From: Nereocystis luetkeana
Taxonomy: Eukaryota; Sar; Phaeophyceae; Laminariales; Laminariaceae
NCBI GenBank assembly: GCA_031213475.1
Contig: JARUPZ010000020.1
Span: forward strand, 5,009,858-5,073,857
Direction of reading: 5' to 3'
Length of the DNA: 64,000 bases
In this document: piece by piece, positions 22,400 through 34,106 of the stretch
Position numbering within the stretch: position 1 is the first letter of the stretch
How the letters are laid out: each line of letters opens with the position of its first letter
Notes under the pieces: generated by a model
Told to the model about the DNA's origin: nothing
Seen by the model: only the letters and a program-made list of their open reading frames with translations
The model's database searches: none
Made by a program: the position numbers and the translations under genes

Positions 22400-23530
22400 G
22401 TGGAAAGAAGACGTGTTCGTACAGTTTATTTACACGTACAAGAAAAAAAGGCGATGTGCTTGTAAATTACGTGCCGTACATGCTGGAACTCCTGGTATCG
22501 TAACACATTTGCTTGTTTGACGAACGAGCACGGATCGTTATCCTTGCACGCAAAACTGCACAGATGCTCATACATAGTGGTCGAGAGTTCCGTCAAGTAT
22601 TTTCGGGGGGCGGGGATATTACGAGTACTCTCAATATGAATAGCACTATCTCGGGGTTCAATTCTCTGAGTACTTCGAAGTATTTCGGATGTTTTTTCCT
22701 GTGGATACTTGATGCTATACGACGTAGGAAGTACGTACCTACTGCTGTAGTAGTGTAGTAGGCGTAGTCTTCAATTCTGCTTCTCGTAGCCAATGCGTTT
22801 GGCATTGCATCTGGGCTCCTTGCATTCATCTGCAATTCGAGTTTCCTGCCTCGTACGACATAGTTCGCGATATATGACCGCAGAGTTTGTGCCTAGAATA
22901 CCTTGATACCTGATATCTTGATGCTACCGGTACTATACTATAGTAAAATGGCCCCTCCATTGTGCCGGTTGAATGCTGGCTGCCCGCTTGATGGAGCCTG
23001 AAACCGCTCGGCACGATGGGAGTAGTTATTGATCACCGTGGCAGTGTGCTGAGTATTGCCGGTTGCCGCCATTATCGTGCGGGTAGTTTGTTCGCTGGTG
23101 CATATCGTATTATTGTCGTCATACCGGTATACCAGTGCCTGGTTTATCATAGGATGAAGAGTCGCCATGGATGCACTGGGTGGTGCTGGATGTCAAGGCC
23201 CATAGAACATCATAGAATATACTGGTAGACGTACTTTTCGGTTTCATGTGAAGAACACCCACATACACACATACCGCCGTGTCATCTTGCGCGTACTGGT
23301 TTAAGTGACGTGCTCGAGGGAAATGTATTCTCCTCCGTCTTGTTAGCCGGAGCTGAGCGAGAGGAACAGGCCGGACGAATCAGGAGGAAAAATGAAGCGA
23401 GGAAAAGAGAACTACGTCAAACATATAACCGAGATATAGCTATTGATAGTAATGTCACCCCTCGTGACTATTATACTTATTCTAGTAATAACAAAACAGC
23501 AATACCTACGGTTGGTTGCATGTAAACTGC
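22400..23530. other. No supported gene; dispersed repeat D fragment
   Basis: A GGTGCTGGATGTCAAGG stretch near 23180 belongs to dispersed repeat D (see 27868). Otherwise nothing recognisable. Confidence 0.45.
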
Positions 23531-23535
23531 TATTA

Positions 23536-23632
23536 TTACTGGGGACCATAGTAAATACCTGGTAGGACCTCCCGTATACCCAAAAACCTATATATTTACC
23601 TGTTTTTACCAACAATATTTGGTCCTATTTAC
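23536..23632 (+). mobile_element. MITE family A copy, right end lost, with TACCTGGTA insertion
   Basis: TTACTGGGGACCATAG, with the AGTAAATAGGACC stretch split by the 9-mer at 23556-23564. The right arm stops after GGTCCTATTTAC. Confidence 0.75.
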
Positions 23633-23664
23633 ATACCATACTTTTTTCTTTTGTTTCGATCACT

Positions 23665-24005
23665 TTTACTTTCCACCCTAACTCGTAGGGGGTTTTCCCC
23701 TACGCGATCTTCTGGACAAGCCGTGGGCGCAGGTGTCGTCCCTTCTCCCCCCGGTACTTGCCTTCATTTTTTGTTGCGCAAAAGGTTCAGCATTACCACT
23801 GCTCGTCGTTTTTCATCGAATGTAGCTATAACTCACGCTCTTGCGCTTTCCGCTATTAATAGTCATTTTTCTGGAAGAAAAAAATTCTGGAAGAAAAAGT
23901 TCCTATATACGAGCATGCACTTGGTCAGACTCAAACCGACGACATTGATCTTGATAGACACGCGGACCACCTACCAAGCCACCGGGGACGCCGGCTTGGT
24001 CCCCC
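23665..24005 (-). mobile_element. tRNA-derived SINE, second family (SINE-2)
   Basis: About 340 bp, alignable along its length with 53250-53575. The right end is the tRNA-like head on the minus strand (GCGTCCCCGGTGGCTTGG and a GGTTTGAGTCTG B-box relic). The body carries CGACGAGCAGTGGTAATGC and CCTACGAGTTAGGG when read on that strand. Confidence 0.65.
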
Positions 24006-24229
24006 GTGTAACAGTAGGTAGGTTTTAAGTGGCTTGAGTCATGAAAGGAGAGAAGAGAGGGTGCCTCTGATTGCAGCACCGCCGTGTAGCAAGTCTATTC
24101 GTGCAGCACCTTTTGCTCAAATTCTATCTTGCACGTCGGCCCAGACCCGACCCGTCCCAACCCTATGATAGCGCTACCCCGTACGTAACCGTTTTAGTAC
24201 TGACTGCACTACAACGTGTGCTTGCGTTA

Positions 24230-24305
24230 TTCACGTGACACCGTCATTTCTAACCGTCGACATCCAGCACACCCAGTGTCCTTGCCGATAATTCGTCCTA
24301 GAGAC
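24230..24305 (+). repeat. Dispersed repeat D copy
   Basis: TTTCTAACCGTCGACATCCA, CACACCCAGTGTCC, GCCGATAATTCGTCCTAGAG. Relatives at 27868-27945 (inverted), 56215-56292 and about 45370-45432 (inverted). Confidence 0.7.
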
Positions 24306-24520
24306 AGCAGTACGCACGTAAAGAGAAACACCGGTACACGCTATGTGGTCAGGAAACAACGACAGAGGGATACTGCCATATACCTACGGTCTGCTGTACA
24401 TCGTCAAAGCAGCAACCGAACAGCAGTGGAGTAGACAACGCGATTCCATGCCATTTGTACTGGATACGAGAGGCGTACGTTAATATGACTGACGCCACGT
24501 CTGTGTTGTATCAATAGTAA

Positions 24521-24575
24521 TTCCAAGTGTTTTGTCCCCGCAACTGGAAAAACAGTCCTGAAGGACTCTTAAACC
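24521..24575. repeat. MITE family B half copy
   Basis: Only the right half: TTCCAAGTGTTTTGTCCCCG, diverged arm and CTTAA. Confidence 0.55.
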
Positions 24576-24905
24576 CGGCCATTTTTACAATCTTTCGGCA
24601 GGGACGGTTGCGCGACTCCGCCGCCGCTTGTTCGTCGTTGGTGTTTTCCCAAGATGTAATGGGCGGCCGAAAGGCCAGCCTCTAGCAATCAGACAGCAGT
24701 TGTGGTGACAACAGGAATGAGCTACGAGTTTCTCTATACCTGGTATCTATCCGCTGTGCACGACTTCTTCTTTTTTTCAGGTGGTGTTCTTACTCATGAA
24801 TAGTCTGTAGTAAAAAAAAAAAAAAAAAAAAGTCACTGAACAGAAACATCAATCTGACTCTAATCTGAATATAGATTGTCCTCAACACGTGAGTGCATTC
24901 CTTGA

Positions 24906-25072
24906 CCCTTTTAGAACTGCAATCCGGTTTTGGGAACAAAGCACTCAAATTCTACCAGGTACATAGTTTGTCCCCGAAGCGAGACGTCAGTCCCAGGGCG
25001 GCTGCTGCGGTCAGTCCCGTTTTGGGGACAAACCACTCAAATTCCAAATAGTTTTGTCCCCGAGACTGGAAC
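24906..25072. mobile_element. Two adjacent MITE family B copies
   Basis: First copy about 24906-24997, with TACCAGGTA (24954-24962) in its loop where other copies read TCTAAGTAG. A second partial copy spans about 25010-25072. Confidence 0.7.
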
Positions 25073-25079
25073 TACCGCA

Positions 25080-25600
25080 CGCGCAACAGATAAGTCCTTC
25101 AAGAGTTGAGGCGTCTCGAGGAGGAGCGGAGGAAAAAAAACAGTGCGCTACTCGTACTCCTCCTAAACGTGCCCGTTCATTCCAACATGGTATGTATGAT
25201 TACAGCAGTAGCACTATGATACGCCACGTATGTACACGTATGTTGCGGGTGCACACGGGTTACCGTGCACGGTATGTTATATACTGTTAATACCAGGTAA
25301 TTAATATTACTGCAGTTGTTTTCATCTTATTGTATAACGTGGTAAAATTGTAAGTGATCCGTCCGTACCACTCTGTCCGTAAATATAAATACGTTTTTGT
25401 ATACTACCTGGTAATACTCAATCAATACGGCCCTTATGTAAGGACAAAGTGATGCTAGTAATTCATGATAATATTATTGTACTGATTTTCGACTTGGACA
25501 GTAGTACGTACGTATGATACGTATCGTTATGGTATATTTTGTATATCCTGTTTCCATTCCGACAATGTTCGGAATTGACGAACAACATTTACGTCGATCC
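25080..25600. other. No supported gene
   Basis: AT-rich, with TACAGCAGTA near 25203 and TACCWGGTA near 25290 and 25403. Confidence 0.5.
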
Positions 25601-25604
25601 ATGA

Positions 25605-25712
25605 CTACCGTAGCGGGAAGGGGGGAGAAGAGCCTGCTATGTGACCCCGGATCTGAGTTACGAGTTGGAAGGAGAGAGAGAAGAAGATGTGCGAAGATAA
25701 TGAATGGGATGG

Positions 25713-25753
<41 letters not shown>
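25605..25753 (+). mobile_element. SINE-1, 5'-truncated
   Basis: Begins CTACCGTAGCGGGAAGG, matches the 3' part of SINE-1 and ends in a run of more than 40 A. Confidence 0.85.
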
Positions 25754-25755
<2 letters not shown>

Positions 25756-25812
25756 ACTATAAAAACATGTGTGTGATACTGCTTGCACGTATTATACGAG
25801 TACGAAAGATAT

Positions 25813-25951
25813 TATATAGAAACATCTGATCGATTGAGTGTTTCAGTCGATATAGATTTTAGATTCCTATGTTTGAGATCCGAAATTCAAGGTTCAAGGT
25901 CTGGAAAATTTCCCTTAGCAGTGGATGGACCCAACATCCAAGTTGATCCAA
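25813..25951 (+). repeat. 139-bp direct repeat, copy 1
   Basis: TATATAGAAACATCTGATCG through CCAAGTTGATCCAAT. Copy 2 is at 26079-26221; the inverted SINE-1 fragment fills the gap between them. Confidence 0.9.
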
Positions 25952-26078
25952 TTTTTTTTTTTTTTTTTTTCTCATCCCATTCATTATCTTCGCACACCTT
26001 CTTCTCTCTCTCCTTCCAACTCGTAACTCAGATCCGGGGTCACATAGCAGGCTCTTCTCCCCCCTTCCCCGCTACGGT
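25952..26078 (-). mobile_element. SINE-1, 5'-truncated, inverted
   Basis: T run (tail on the minus strand), then the SINE-1 3' part ending in GCTACGGTA. That is within a few bases of the truncation point of the copy at 25605. Confidence 0.85.
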
Positions 26079-26221
26079 ATATATAGAAACATCTGATCGA
26101 TTGAGTGTTTCAGTCGATATAGATTTTAGATTTCTATGTTTTGAGATCCGAAATTTCAAGGTTCAAGGTTTGGAAAATTTACCTTAGCAGTGGATGGACC
26201 GAACATCCAAGTTGATCCAAT
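26079..26221 (+). repeat. 139-bp direct repeat, copy 2
   Basis: About 95 percent like 25813-25951, differing by a few substitutions and one-base indels. Confidence 0.9.
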
Positions 26222-26224
26222 CCT

Positions 26225-26443
26225 CTCCCCTCGACCTTAGCACAATTCGATGCGAGTCGACGAGGGAAGAAAATGCTGAAATCTTCTCGCGATAAAAATG
26301 AAGGCACGTACCGTAGCGGGAAGGGGGGAGAAGAGCCTGCTATGTGACCCCGGATCTGAGTTACGAGTGGGAAGGAGAGAGAGAAGAAGATGTGCGAGGG
26401 TAATGAATGGGGTGAGAAAAAAAAGAAGAAAAAAAAAGAAGGA
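26225..26443 (+). mobile_element. SINE-1, longer 5'-truncated copy
   Basis: Includes GCACAATTCGATGCGAGTCG and the shared 3' body, with an A-rich, G-interrupted tail. Confidence 0.8.
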
Positions 26444-26489
26444 GAACCGGTATGCCTTTCGCGAGCGCCGATTGACTCGCCATTTCTTG

Positions 26490-26662
26490 ACCTTTTAGAA
26501 CCGCAGTCCCGATTTTGGGGACAAAGTACTCGGAATTCGAGAGGTTTGTCCCCAAAATGGGACTGCTGTCGTCCTGTTTCTAGAACCGCAGTCCCGTTTT
26601 GGGAACAAAGTACTTGAAATTTGAGTGGTTTGTCCCCCAAAACAGGGCTGCAGTTCCAAAAG
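26490..26662. mobile_element. Two tandem MITE family B copies
   Basis: Copies at about 26490-26573 and 26577-26662, each with GGGACAAAGTACT on the left and GTTTGTCCCC on the right. Confidence 0.75.
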
Positions 26663-27103
26663 GTGCAGCAGTGCCTATCATATCTTGAGCATCGTGGACG
26701 ATATCGGGCTGCTATTATGTCTACCAGCTACAGACAGTCGTAGCAGATGTGTAGTGGGGGTGCAGGCGACGAGAATGACGCAAGTATAATACCGCTGTAA
26801 AAAGATTGATGGTTGTGCCATTTTTAAATTACGTTGTATATACACTGGTATCATACATCGGTACGAACTGAGTGACGCTGGTTGAAGTTGACAGGGTTGA
26901 ACCCGCGCGAGCTAAACAGCTGCGGTAGACGGGTGCCCGAAATAAGAGCGTCCGGCAGCAGTCGTAAGTAGAAGAGGATACGGACTCGAGAACCGTAAGC
27001 TGGAGTACTTGGCACGGAAACTTGGAACCTCCGGGTTTCTCGCCCGCCTTATCCCTCTTGACGAGCTTGTGAGCCGTTCGAGCAGAAACATATCCCGATT
27101 TAA

Positions 27104-27192
27104 CCCCTTTAGAACCGCAGTCCCGTTTGGGGACAAAACTACTTGAAATTTGACTGGTTTGTCCCCAGAACTGGACTGCGGTTCTAAAAGGG
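27104..27192. mobile_element. MITE family B copy with intact TTAA site
   Basis: 89 bp between TTAA at 27100-27103 and TTAA at 27193-27196. Ends CCCCTTTAGAACCGCAG and CTGCGGTTCTAAAAGGG. Confidence 0.9.
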
Positions 27193-27199
27193 TTAAGAG

Positions 27200-28160
27200 G
27201 CACTGCTGTCGCTGTTGTGTATCCGTTGATTGCATCGAATCGCTCTTATTACACGGGGATACGAGCGGTTCGGAGATGAGAGCAGTCGTAACGCTGGCCT
27301 GTTCTGAAAGTCTCTCGAAACGGATACACAACTGGAACCCGCGTATAACAAAGCAAGTGACAGACGTGAGTTGAAGTTGGTGCGGTTGAATCAGCGGTTA
27401 GCTGGACTCAACGGGTTCAACGTTCACCAGGTTTGCGGCTTTGTGGGACCGGCGTGGAAGTTAGAAGGTACCTGGTATGTAGTTTCGTACTCGGTACCCG
27501 GTACCTGAATTGCAGTACCGGTACTGCAATTGCGGACATCCGTACTCGTATAGTACGTGTACCTTATTGTAAGGAGGTTTCGCCTATTAGTATGAAGTCC
27601 AAACTGCTGTACCTGTGTTTCGGGACAAACTTGGTGTATACCAGGTATCAATCTTATTATTATAATAGTTACTTTACTTGGAGCGAGCGCAAGATCCGCA
27701 CTATAGGTAATATCCTGGTATACATGTAGTTCATACGAGCCAATGTATGTCGTGCCTGTCGTATCCAGTACGATGATGACGTGGCATTGCGTTGTCTACT
27801 CTGCTTACTGCATGATAACATACAATGATGTAGTGTCTCTGTATCTTAGTTTTTGGTTACCACAAAGCTTGTATCTCTTCTAGGATTGAAGAATCGGCAC
27901 GGACACTGGTTGTGCTGGATGTCAACGGGTAGAAACAAAGTTTTAGTGTCAAGAACACGCACACATGTGGGCACAAGCCACGTACGAGAAGAATACCTGG
28001 CATACTGCTGTCATTATACGGTCGCAGCTAGGTTCATCGTTCCAGTCTCTCACATTTATCGTGGAAGCTACGTTCGTACGTCGTTGTTTTTGACCTCTCA
28101 GCAGTAGCCGGTAGCCTCGAACCTTTTACAGCGGTAGCACTTCACCGACTGTACAGAAAC
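27200..28160. other. No supported gene; repeat D at 27868-27945
   Basis: The inverted repeat D copy reads AGGATTGAAGAATCGGCACG, then GGTTGTGCTGGATGTCAACG. TACCTGGTA lies near 27470 and TACCAGGTA near 27637. Confidence 0.5.
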
Positions 28161-28169
28161 ACGTATTTG

Positions 28170-28214
28170 ACTCTAATTCCAAGATATTTGTCCCAAAAGC
28201 GGGACTGCAGGTAA
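28170..28214. repeat. MITE family B half copy
   Basis: CTCTAATTCCAAGATATTTG, then GCGGGACTGCAG. The left half is absent. Confidence 0.6.
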
Positions 28215-28534
28215 GGCCTGTAGGGGTGAACCTGGCCCCGTGATTACGAAAAGGCACAAGGCACAAGGAGTATGTGCGGTAACAGCGTACGTGCGGTAAC
28301 TGTGGCGCCCGAGGGGCCACAGGTCTGACTATATTCGAGTTCTGTGTGTTGCCATTGCCCTGTCGTGCCGCCTCGAGTCAAGACATCGAGCAAGCCCGAA
28401 GGGCCCTGGATGCGTCTCATATTTAGACAGTGTCAAGTGTTTTTTGCTACCGGCATCATAGAGGGGCCATTTCCGTGGCGGAAACATGATAGGCCCTGAA
28501 ATATTTAACCTGAGAAGGGGAATCGGCGGTTTAA

Positions 28535-28633
28535 CCCCTTTAGAACTCCAGTCCCGTTTTGGGGACAAGGCACTCAAATTCCAAGTAATTTGTCCCCAAT
28601 TGTCCCCAAAACGAGACTGCAGTCCTAAAAGGG
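28535..28633. mobile_element. MITE family B copy with intact TTAA site
   Basis: 99 bp between TTAA at 28531 and 28634. It carries a short internal duplication (TGTCCCCAAT twice), shared with the copy at 30724, so the two define a subfamily. Confidence 0.9.
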
Positions 28634-28659
28634 TTAACCGATGAGCGAGAGGCCATCTA

Positions 28660-28835
28660 CACGTCGGACAGATAGATAGGTCGGGTAGATAAGCTACAAA
28701 TATATCGGATAATCTACATGTAGATCAGATATTATTAGACCATCTACAGATATATCAGGTGGATCATCTTTACAGATAGATCAGATAGCTTTTATACAGA
28801 TAGATCATCTACAGATAGATCCTAGCCTGCTGCTA
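28660..28835. repeat. Degenerate GATAGATCATCTACA-type tandem repeat
   Basis: Loose repetition of ATCTACAGATAGATCA and related words. Confidence 0.7.
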
Positions 28836-28974
28836 GAACAGGCTTGTCCAGGACCTGTACATTACAGATCCAACCCCCAGGAAATACGTATGCCCTGCAG
28901 TAGATTATCCAGGCTACAAGGCTCTTACCCGGCAACATGAGCGCGATCATACAGATCAAACAGATCATCTGCCG

Positions 28975-29100
28975 AGCGCTTGAAGTTCGTCGAACATCGA
29001 TGAGCAGTGGGAATGCTGAACCCTACGCGCGATAAAAACCGAGGCATGAACCGGGGTGAGGGGGGGGGGGGGTAGAAGGGAAGACAGCTACCCCTGACAC
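28975..29100 (+). mobile_element. SINE-2 fragment
   Basis: GTCGAACATCGATGAGCAGT and GGGAATGCTGAACCCTACGC match the reverse complement of 53340-53400, so this copy points the other way. Confidence 0.6.
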
Positions 29101-29109
29101 AACTCCGGC

Positions 29110-29664
29110 GTATCGAGAACGTCAAGCAATGAAAAAAACGGGCGAGATGAGCTGGGCATACGGCACAACAGATGACCAAGGTTTTTTCCAAAAAAGCGAC
29201 TATGTATAGTGCCGAAAGGAAGGAAGGAAGGAAGGAGGGAAAGCACGGCGGTCAGTGCCTGACTATCCTTAGACTATCCTTCGCAGACGGCCACACGGGT
29301 CAATCCCATCCGGTGCCATGGGATGTCACAGGGCACTACAGCGGGCAGCCGGCACTACTGCTGTATGTCTGATCAGTTTGGTGTCCAAGAGTTAGAGGCA
29401 TGTTTCGTCTACAGGAGAGTCTGGTTCCTCGGGGATTCGATTCCCCCGACTTTTGGGTAGTCAGGGGTGACGGACGGTCGACCGGTGTCGGTTGGACTAC
29501 CAGCTACCGGTACCTGCTACCCAACCCCCCTGCCCGCCTGCCTGCCTGCCTGCCTGCCGGTGTCACTCAAGACAGCGGCGGTGTTGTTCCGTTTGGGTTC
29601 CGCCGCCCTCGATGTACCGCGTCGTTTGTCGATGCTGCGTGCGATACGGCTGCATTGGGCTCTC

Positions 29665-29706
<42 letters not shown>

Positions 29707-30185
29707 ATGGAGGCTGTTGGGAGTCCAGAGGGGAAAGTTTGTTGGACTGAAGCCGTAACGAGAAGCAGTTGATGTGCCCTGCCAGGTATTTATATACGAG
29801 TAATTGTGGTATTAATAGTAGTCATGGAGATCGAGCGAGAATCGAGCTCGACGAGATACACAGATACGCTGCCATGAAACGAAAAATTGAGATCGATACG
29901 GTATAGCGTAACGGCCAAATCGACACTGCTGTATCGTACCGGTCGATATATCGATTTTTTAAGTTCCGACAAGATACCACACAACCCAGCACTATTTTTG
30001 CATTTACTTGCCATATTTATACGAATTAATGTACCGCGTACGAATCAGCGTACACGAACACTTCCGGTATACGTTATGTGGCGCCGGGTGTATGTCCCAC
30101 CGCACCCATGACATTTGACCTCCCCCGTCGGCCCAATGGACCGATAAGCCCGTGCAGCGTGGGCCCCTCGATCGCAGTAGTGTGT
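29110..30185. other. No supported gene; (GCT)n at 29668-29706
   Basis: The triplet run makes poly-Cys, poly-Leu and poly-Ala frames. A GGGGATTCGATTCCCC hairpin near 29430 looks like a T-arm but has no tRNA around it. Confidence 0.5.
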
Positions 30186-30190
30186 ACTGA

Positions 30191-30278
30191 CCTCCAAGAA
30201 CTGCAGTCCCGTTTTGGGGACGAACCACTTTGGATTTGACTGGTTTGTCCCCAAAATGGGACTGCGGTTCTAACAGGG
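30191..30278. mobile_element. MITE family B copy
   Basis: Left arm CCAAGAACTGCAGTCCCG and right arm ATGGGACTGCGGTTCTAACAG. Confidence 0.75.
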
Positions 30279-30723
30279 TTACGTGGTTTTCTACAACTTC
30301 TTGACCAGTAAACGCGACTTGGTCCAGCTTCGTACGGTGCTCGTTCCCAGGCGGCGGGGGTTGTGGTTAGGGTGGCATGGCGCAGGGTTTATAGTGAGGT
30401 ACATATTACCAGGTATACCGGTATACCTGGTACCAGTATGTATTGTGTGTACCGCTTTTCTGTCGCTGGCCGGTATATATATATCAATTGTTTTTTTAGC
30501 TACAGCAGTACATGCATATCGGTTTCCTGTCGCTGGTCGTTTTGTCGATTCTTTTTTTGGCATGTATATCTGTATATCTAGGCTTTGAAAATTGCTATGG
30601 TTGGTGGGCCTCTCTTTTTTTCCAGCTCCACTAAACGTCATGGGAGTTCACCTTGTGTCGCCCCACGTCCAAACACCTCTTTTCCGAAGGAGAACTTTGT
30701 AAATTTCAACCATGTGTGGAAGT

Positions 30724-30820
30724 TCCTTTTAGACTTCCAGTCCCGTTTTGGGGACAAAAAACTCAAATTCCAAGTAATTTTTCCCCAATTGTCCCCAAAA
30801 CGAGACTGCAGTGCTAAAAG
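30724..30820. mobile_element. MITE family B copy (subfamily with doubled TGTCCCCAAT)
   Basis: CCTTTTAGACTTCCAGTCCC to CGAGACTGCAGTGCTAAAAG. Confidence 0.75.
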
Positions 30821-30829
30821 CTCTACCTG

Positions 30830-32230
30830 GTACGATTATACAGCCCTCGGACCAAGGTCTATTCTATTTAGCCTGCAGCCCTTCTCCGTGGACCCCTCGG
30901 TCCAATGGATCGATCTATTCGTGAACCCTTGGCTCCTTGGTCGTGATATGTAAAGGATAAACTGAAGAAGAGAAGAGGCTATATACGACGATTGAAATCG
31001 AAAAAGGGCGACGACAGGTCGGCACACCTTCGATCGCTTCGAATATTTTGGCCTCTGTCTGCGTTATGTCTTGTTTTTCGATGCTTTCTCCATATATATA
31101 CCAGGTATATATATCCGGAGAGACGAAACTATTAATAGTTGTACCAGGTATGGTTTTTTTTTTTGATAATATGGTACCTGGTATCGTATACCGGGGCATA
31201 TCGTGTCGGATATCATATTGTAGACTTGGTGTTGGACGAGTGACGAGTCTACAGCAGTAGCATGCATTACATAGAGGAGCACCCATACTCGATGTACCAT
31301 GATGATATGATGATACACCAGGCATCTGATGCCGGTACGTTTTTCAGTTCCGCATTTACGTTCCCTTTTTTTATCCTCTCTACTTGGAACATTTTCAACA
31401 AGAATATATTCTCTTCGTGGGTGTTATTTTTCCTTGAATTTTTGAGAATTATATAATTTTATGCACCTCTTTTCTCTCTTTTTTGTTTTCGTTTTGGGGC
31501 TTGTTTTTGTTCTTTTTGTTATTTTTTGTTCTTTTTTTTCTTTTTGTACTCACCGCCGGTGGGTGGTGGATGTTTTTTTTTTTGGCCCGAGTTTGTCTTC
31601 GCGCTCCTCGACAGCCCTTGGCTCTGTTTGTGTGCGCTTCTTGTTATAAACATAATTCAGAAATTATTTGTATGTATATACCGGAACGACCTCTTTCAAC
31701 TGTTAACCCACCGTCCAACCACCCACCCACCGTCTAATCACCCACCCCCAGAGGGACAACATCTGTCTTCGCTTAGATGGATCATTGGTGTAACCTTTAT
31801 TAAAAGTGACTTGTTTTTTTTGGAATACGTAAAGAATCATGCCTGGCGTGCTGCTGTAACGTGCGATGGTGTCCTCCCTTCTACTGGAAGGGTGCACCTG
31901 GTACACGTTCGTATGAGAGTCTAATTTGAGTAACCTGGAGTCGGGGGGGGGTCTTTTGTGCTCTGCTCTTTTTCCGACGACGTCCTGTCCGTCTGTTGTG
32001 TTCTGCTCCCGTCATCTAGACCGAGAAAATTAACCCTCTGTTGCCCTTCCAAGAGGGAAAGATTGAGGATATTGTACCGATTGACGACTGCAGCGGCGGC
32101 CACTACGTGATTAGGGGGGTGGATGATTGAAGTTGGTGTGTGATGGACTCCCTGCTTTTTGTAGAGTTCCAAAGGTCCAAGGTGACGTGCTGGCTCTGAC
32201 CTGCTATCGAAGGCGACACGTTTCCTTTCT
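30830..32230. other. No supported gene; cluster of TACCWGGTA
   Basis: Copies near 30831, 31099, 31142 and 31172, plus TACAGCAGTA near 31250. T-rich DNA at 31440-31560 holds short frames with no bias. Confidence 0.5.
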
Positions 32231-32235
32231 TCTAG

Positions 32236-32360
32236 TTACGGCAAGGAGAGAGCCCTCCACGTTGGGTCAGCAGCTTGGAGAAGAGACAGATCGAGAGAGT
32301 GAAGGTCGGACGGGAAAAACAAGGCCCGTCTCGACTTTCAAGGAGGCTCGGGTTACCTAG
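32236..32360 (+). CDS. Doubtful terminal exon
   Basis: It follows an unusually good acceptor (TTTCCTTTCTTCTAG). One frame stays open to a TAG at 32358-32360 and reads ARREPSTLGQQLGEETDRES, then EGRTGKTRPVSTFKEARVT. No upstream partner exon was found and the codon bias is weak, so this may be chance. Confidence 0.18.
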
Positions 32361-32646
32361 CCGAGTTCTCCCGGTTCTCGGAAAGATTCTCAGATGTGAT
32401 GCGTGCGACGCCTGGTGTATCTTCCACGGGTACATACGTCTGTGATGACCGTTCTACGGACCTTTCCCAGAATCTGTCCTCGACGAGTGTCATGAGTAAC
32501 GACGCAACAAGTTCGTGAGGCATAGGCGCAACATGGACCCTCCCGTGCTGCTGCTGGCCGCTCACACTGCTCGTAGATGGTTGATAGTACTAAATTTTAC
32601 CAACCAGTGTTCTGGTCGCTGTCTAGGGCATCCTCAGAGAGGTCAA

Positions 32647-32735
32647 CCCTTTTAGTGCCGCGGTCCCTTTTAGGGGACAAATTGCTTGGAAATTGACTGG
32701 TTTGTCCCCGAAACGGGACTGCGGTAGTAAAAGGG
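32647..32735. mobile_element. MITE family B copy
   Basis: 89 bp. CCCTTTTAGTGCCGCGG to CTGCGGTAGTAAAAGGG, flanked by TCAA (32643-32646) and TTAA (32736-32739). Confidence 0.85.
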
Positions 32736-32739
32736 TTAA

Positions 32740-33780
32740 GCTGGTCGTGATGTCTTCCACCTGAACGGAACAACACACACGACAGGCTGGCGCAGTTTGC
32801 GAAGAGCTGGCGGAACTGGCGCTCTAAATTTTTGCCAGCCTTCCTTTGCGCAAGCAAGGCCGAGTTATCGGATCGTGTACGAGTGGAGTACGCGAGTGCG
32901 TGTCCAGAAAACCGTAGGTGGTAATTTATTTCACGATTCTCTTCGAGCGAGCGAGAAGAGTGTGGTTTCTCTCTTTCAGCGCCGGTCTGTAGGTCTGAAC
33001 GCTAAATTACCATCCGCGGCATTTGCTCCTTGCCTGCTAAGGCACGATCCTTGCCATTTCTGTCCGCAATCGTTGTTGCTGTTGCGTTGAGGTACCGAAA
33101 AACTCCCCAAGGTAACACCCTCTGCGGCGAGTTTCCGTAGCCGGGCTTCTCCAAAGCAAGGGCGGGCACACACAACTGAACTGAGGGCTATGAAACGACG
33201 TCGATGATGTTATCGTTCCAGAGACGCATCGCTCGGCGTTAACACCTTGTGCCCCCCCGTCGAAAAAACAGCTTCGAAATTCGTCCCAAGGGGTTGGTTA
33301 GTTGTCGCTAGCGTGTTACATATTCGGTTAGTATGTGGTCTTCTCGGTTTTTGTGGCGACTAGTACAGCGTACCGCATGCATCCGATACGTACTCGCGCG
33401 GACCTCCTTCTCCCATGTCTTGTCTGAGGTGTAGATGTGCTTCAGTCATCGTGTGTACTACTCTTTGCTTGTTTCATTTTTTTCACCAAGGTATTTCTTC
33501 CACTCCAGAGTTATTGGAGCCTGTCCTGCGACCACAGCCTGCACTGTATTGTGGCGATGAGTTAATGTGAAAACAACCAACAACAATATTCGGTATCTGG
33601 ACGAGACTTGTGCGGGGGGGGGGGTTTCCCACCCCGTCGGTAGGCTTTTTTTCCGGCGTCGGCATTCGGCGGCCACCACCGCCGTGGCCACGCCAACGGG
33701 GAACCCCTACCCTATCCCTGACCCTAACCAGAGGCCTGCCTGGTTGGTGTTATTTGGGAAGACCATCGCGGAGGGGCATG
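32740..33780. other. No supported gene
   Basis: Mixed composition. A few frames of 60 to 110 codons on both strands show no bias or motif. Confidence 0.45.
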
Positions 33781-33785
33781 CAGTA

Positions 33786-33905
33786 TTACGGGGGACCATT
33801 CTTGATACCAACTACCTGGTAGGACCTACGGTGCACACAAAAACCTATATATTTCCCTATTTTCCACCAACAATAGTTGGTCCTATTTGCTACGGTCCCC
33901 CGTAA
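33786..33905 (+). mobile_element. MITE family A copy with TACCTGGTA insertion
   Basis: TTACGGGGGACCATT to TACGGTCCCCCGTAA between TA at 33784-33785 and TA at 33906-33907. The 9-mer lies at 33813-33821, directly before GGACC. Confidence 0.85.
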
Positions 33906-34016
33906 TAGTTAGTAATCATGACCAGAAATGGCGTGTAGAGTTATAGGGGGATCCCTGTTTTTTTTGGGGGGTCGAGGGTTTGGATTATGATTGCAATTGC
34001 CGCCCGCCTTAATTAA

Positions 34017-34106
34017 CCCTTTTGGAACCGCATTCCCATCAGTGGGGACAAAACACTTTAATTATAAGTAGTTTGTCCCCAAAACGGGACTGCGGTACTA
34101 AAAGGG
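34017..34106. mobile_element. MITE family B copy
   Basis: 90 bp, TTAA at 34013-34016. A second, heavily decayed relative (GTCCTGTTTAGGGGAC) follows at about 34137-34230. Confidence 0.85.
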
